Positions 5,423-7,497 of a stretch of 7,497 nt of DNA are shown in pieces. The notes beneath the pieces are model-generated. The model was not told where the DNA came from and did not search any database. It saw only the letters and a program-made list of their open reading frames with translations. The DNA comes from Patescibacteria group bacterium (lineage in GTDB: Bacteria; Patescibacteriota; Microgenomatia; UBA1400; MFAQ01), in contig JAHJQJ010000056.1 of NCBI GenBank assembly GCA_018819325.1, positions 1 through 7,497 on the forward strand. The letters are read 5' to 3'. Each line of letters begins with the position of its first letter. Position 1 is the stretch's first letter. Both the position numbers and the translations under genes were made by a program.

Positions 5423-6688
5423 ATGAAAAAAATAAAAGTATCTATTCAAGATGAAAATACGCTGGCATTATTGGAAGATGCTCAAAAAGGAGACATCATT
5501 GACCTTAGATTGATACATGAAGCAGATATTGATAAATCGACAATTGACAATCTTATTAAATCAATTAAAACTGACGAATTTAACACACAATTAGAGACAG
5601 CAAAACAAAGTATTGAAAAAGAGAAAAAACTTGAGGCTGAACTCAAAGAAAAAGATATTATCAATAGGGCCAAAGAGGCACTTACAAAGAAGGAACAAGA
5701 AATAACTATTCTCAATACAAAACTTGAAAGCATTACAAAACAAGTTAAGTCTGAAACTAAGGTAGAATCACTTGAAGAACAAAAAAAACTAGAAGAAAAA
5801 TATCGAGAGAAGTTGGGCAATAAAGAGCTTGAAATTCAAGAAATTAAACATCAAAAAGAACTGAGTGAGCAAAAATTAAACGATGAGTTACAAGCTGGCA
5901 AAACTGCTTTAATATCTCTGAAAGAAATGCGCTCTAGAATGAGTACCAAGATGATTGGTGAGTCACTAGAAGTGCATTGTGAAAACGAGTTTAACAGACT
6001 TAGGCCTTTTGCTTTTCCCAAAGCTCAGTTTGGCAAAGACAATAAAGTATCGTCCTCTGGCACCAAGGGAGATTATGTTTATAGAGAGCTTGATGATGAT
6101 GGCAATGAAATTTTGTCTATTATGTTTGAGATGAAAAATGAGGATGATGCAACTGCCAGCAAACAAAAAAACAAAGATTTTTTTAAGAAATTAGACAAAG
6201 ACCGGAGAGAGAAAAACTGTGAATATGCGGTGCTTGTTAGTTTATTAGAGAAAGACAATGAATATTACGATGATATTGTAACGGTACCTGATTATCCAAA
6301 TATGTATGCCATTAGACCTCAACATTTTATTACCATCATCGGCTTTTTACGTCAAGGGAATTTAAAGTCTCAAGAATTACGGCAAATAATTTACGACCTT
6401 AAAAATCAAAATATTGATGTCACAAATTTTGAATCTAGTATGAACGCCTTTAAAGATGCTTTTTCTAGAAATTACACCTTGGCCTCTAAACAGTTTGGCA
6501 AGGCGATCGATGAAATTGACAAAATTATTGACCATCTTAACAAGGTTAAAGAGAACTTACTAAAATCTGATAACAACTTAAGATTAGCCAACAACAGGGC
6601 TACGGATCTAACGATAAAAAGGTTAGCCGCCAATAGTCCAAGTGTTGCCAAAGCATTTGAAGAAAACTCTGTAAAGGGTGGTAAATAA
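5423..6688 (+). CDS. DUF2130 protein with coiled coil and PD-(D/E)XK-like core
   Basis: This 421-residue protein matches DUF2130 (COG4487) over its conserved region. Residues 1-50 form a short alpha/beta head, 55-165 are a long Lys/Glu-rich coiled coil, and 165-310 are the conserved core: LKEMRSRMSTKMIGESLEVH (166-185), SSGTKGDYVY (211-220), SIMFEMKNEDDA (232-243), CEYAVLVSLLEKDNEYY (266-282) and MYAIRPQHFI (294-303). The order Glu (180/183), Asp217, then E236-M-K238 resembles a PD-(D/E)XK nuclease site. A second helical stretch (335-420) ends the protein. Length is normal and the gene looks intact. The family has no settled function, and a DNA-processing or defence role is inference. The ATG has no Shine-Dalgarno sequence and overlaps a three-codon frame at 5415-5426. 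A weak promoter-like pair, TTTTCA (5384-5389) and TATTAC (5406-5411), lies upstream. Confidence 0.88.
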   Translation: MKKIKVSIQDENTLALLEDAQKGDIIDLRLIHEADIDKSTIDNLIKSIKTDEFNTQLETAKQSIEKEKKLEAELKEKDIINRAKEALTKKEQEITILNTKLESITKQVKSETKVESLEEQKKLEEKYREKLGNKELEIQEIKHQKELSEQKLNDELQAGKTALISLKEMRSRMSTKMIGESLEVHCENEFNRLRPFAFPKAQFGKDNKVSSSGTKGDYVYRELDDDGNEILSIMFEMKNEDDATASKQKNKDFFKKLDKDRREKNCEYAVLVSLLEKDNEYYDDIVTVPDYPNMYAIRPQHFITIIGFLRQGNLKSQELRQIIYDLKNQNIDVTNFESSMNAFKDAFSRNYTLASKQFGKAIDEIDKIIDHLNKVKENLLKSDNNLRLANNRATDLTIKRLAANSPSVAKAFEENSVKGGK

Positions 6689-6739
6689 AATAGTTGGTTT
6701 GTTTACTGGTAGGCGGGCAGGAAGGGATCTCTCGACTAC

Positions 6740-6783
6740 CCCCGCCCAATGGCGGGGTGAGTGTGCCCCGCTAGGAAGCGGGG
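6740..6783. repeat. Pair of GC-rich hairpins after the DUF2130 gene
   Basis: CCCCGCC (6740-6746) pairs with GGCGGGG (6751-6757), and CCCCGCT (6766-6772) pairs with AGCGGGG (6777-6783). Both are perfect 7-bp stems with 4-base loops, 8 bases apart. Neither is followed by T residues, so they are not ordinary intrinsic terminators. They open a GC-rich non-coding block (6689-6960) that contrasts with the AT-rich gene before it. Apart from these hairpins and the one at 6901-6945, I see nothing else in that block. Confidence 0.7.
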
Positions 6784-6900
6784 TGTTCAAACCAAAAGCC
6801 TGCGGGCAATTGCTTTGAAAGCTCTTCCCCCTCCCGCCAGCCCACTCCTTCGTCGTGGTCTGTCGCTCGGGGAACCTTACCTCCTGCGTCCGCCTTTGGT

Positions 6901-6945
6901 GGATTTTCTCCCTCCCCGCTGTCCCCACTCAGCGGGGAGAAATCC
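6901..6945. repeat. GC-rich hairpin repeat, copy 2
   Basis: CTCCCCGCTG (6912-6921) pairs with CAGCGGGGAG (6930-6939). An outer pair, GGATTT (6901-6906) with AAATCC (6940-6945), extends the structure past a bulge. Positions 6911-6939 are identical to 4944-4972 in the same orientation, so the two copies bracket the RhuM and DUF2130 segment. Confidence 0.8.
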
Positions 6946-6987
6946 TATAACTAAATTGGGAAAACATGAGGTCTGATTTCATTAGAA

Positions 6988-7332
6988 CTATAAATACTTA
7001 AGCTTTTCAGCATCATCAAAAGTTTCGGTAAAATGGAAGCTGTGTTTGTTCAATTTAATAATTCCTGCCCCTTTTCTTTCCGTAAAATAACTACCAGAAA
7101 GTTCTCTAGCCGGACTGCCTATAATATTTAAAACACAAGCTCCATCGTGTGGTCTATTATTGTCACGTTTACTATATGGTGCTTCACTTTTGTACAAATA
7201 AAATAGTTGTTTTCTATTTGGTTCTTGTTTATCTAGCTTTGTAGCTATCGAATATGACTCAGATGGTTTCTTAAAAAACGACCTAACAGATATGGAGGTC
7301 AAAGTCTGATTGATAGCTAAATAAATCGGCAC
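6988..7332 (-). CDS. Cap15-like (S_2TMBeta) beta-barrel domain, probably 5'-truncated
   Basis: The product resembles the cyclic-nucleotide-binding beta-barrel of Cap15-type CBASS effectors (SMODS-associating 2TM beta-rich domain). The recalled pattern is followed in order: YLAINQTLTSISVRSFF (4-20), SYSIATKL (25-32), LFYLYKSEAP (43-52), PHDGACVLNI (61-70), ELSGSYFTERKGAGIIKL (76-93). In complete members two transmembrane helices and a first strand with a Trp-x-Gly motif precede this domain. Neither is present here. The best start is GTG at 7330-7332. The frame remains open only to 7371, where a TGA blocks it. At 114 residues it therefore looks like a fragment fused behind other sequence. No CD-NTase is visible in the window. 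The family call is from remembered sequence patterns and needs a profile search. Confidence 0.5.
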   Translation of the reverse strand: MPIYLAINQTLTSISVRSFFKKPSESYSIATKLDKQEPNRKQLFYLYKSEAPYSKRDNNRPHDGACVLNIIGSPARELSGSYFTERKGAGIIKLNKHSFHFTETFDDAEKLKYL

Positions 7333-7354
7333 GTTTCCTTTTTTTCCTGAAACA

Positions 7355-7456
7355 TCACTTTCCTGACTTGCTCACTTCGTCATAGTTTCGGGTTTTGGAA
7401 AAATAAAGTGCTTGATGTATCCAACTAAAAGATTTTGAGACTGGAGTTTTGTCGTA
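7355..7456 (-). pseudogene. 3' remnant of an unidentified minus-strand gene
   Basis: One minus-strand frame is open for 33 codons and ends at a TGA (7355-7357). It contains SFSWIHQALYFSKTR and the C-terminal YDEVSKSGK, which look like a natural protein end. A TAG at 7457-7459 interrupts it upstream. The end lies 22 bases before the GTG of the Cap15-like fragment on the same strand. The family is not recognised and a chance frame is possible. The rest of 7333-7497 shows only a weak inverted pair (CCTGAAAC at 7346-7353 with GTTTCGGG, one G:T pair). Confidence 0.25.
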
Positions 7457-7497
7457 CTAAGGGTAAAATGTGTATATGTTGTATGTCCGTTTTACTA

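Noticed and set aside
5415..5426. Three-codon upstream frame (ATG AAA ATA TGA) overlapping the DUF2130 start as a regulatory leader peptide
   Set aside because: In AT-rich sequence this arises easily by chance and there is no ribosome-binding site or conservation evidence.
6623..6976. Open frames on both strands in the GC-rich block after the DUF2130 gene
   Set aside because: They run through hairpin repeats, have no ribosome-binding sites, and give Pro/Arg/Ser-rich repeat translations.
7372..7374. UGA recoded as an amino acid, extending the Cap15-like frame upstream
   Set aside because: nusA uses TGA as its stop at the infB overlap, and the upstream extension does not resemble the missing Cap15 membrane region.

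Overview
The window looks like a piece of a Patescibacteria (Candidate Phyla Radiation) genome. This rests on a streamlined NusA, a very short IF2 that starts almost directly at its G domain, overlapping genes, AT-rich coding sequence and clusters of GTCATTCC-type palindromic repeats. NusA ends on TGA at an overlap with infB, so the standard bacterial code fits and the UGA-recoding CPR lineages are unlikely. The lineage assignment is inference from gene style, not a database match.

Layout. Positions 1-98 hold the 3' end of an unidentified gene. Positions 99-480 are non-coding: a block of nested palindromic and direct repeats, then an extended -10 promoter and a terminator-like hairpin just before nusA. 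Positions 482-3903 are a compact core operon, nusA - infB - DHH-like gene, with 20-nt and 8-nt overlaps. This resembles the nusA-infB-(rbfA)-nrnA order of many bacteria, but rbfA is absent and the third protein has lost the catalytic motifs of DHH phosphoesterases.

The last 72 coding bases of the DHH-like gene, its stop codon and 8 bases beyond (83 bp, 3832-3914) occur again at 4825-4907 with 78/83 identity. The copies bracket about 0.9 kb (3915-4824) with its own promoter, three small unrecognised reading frames (the first two may be one frameshifted gene) and an outward-facing promoter at its right edge. This looks like an insertion at the 3' end of the host gene, with the gene tail acting as an attachment-like direct repeat.

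From 4905 to the end the window is accessory. It holds a REP-like element, a 29-bp GC-rich hairpin sequence, the tail of a lost gene coupled to a truncated RhuM-family fragment, an intact DUF2130 coiled-coil protein with a PD-(D/E)XK-like motif, a second copy of the 29-bp hairpin, and on the minus strand a fragment resembling the ligand-binding beta-barrel of Cap15-type CBASS effectors. The far end has a short remnant of another minus-strand frame. Several partial genes, repeats and possible defence or mobile-element families next to a housekeeping operon suggest an insertion and decay hotspot.

No tRNA, rRNA or CRISPR array was seen.
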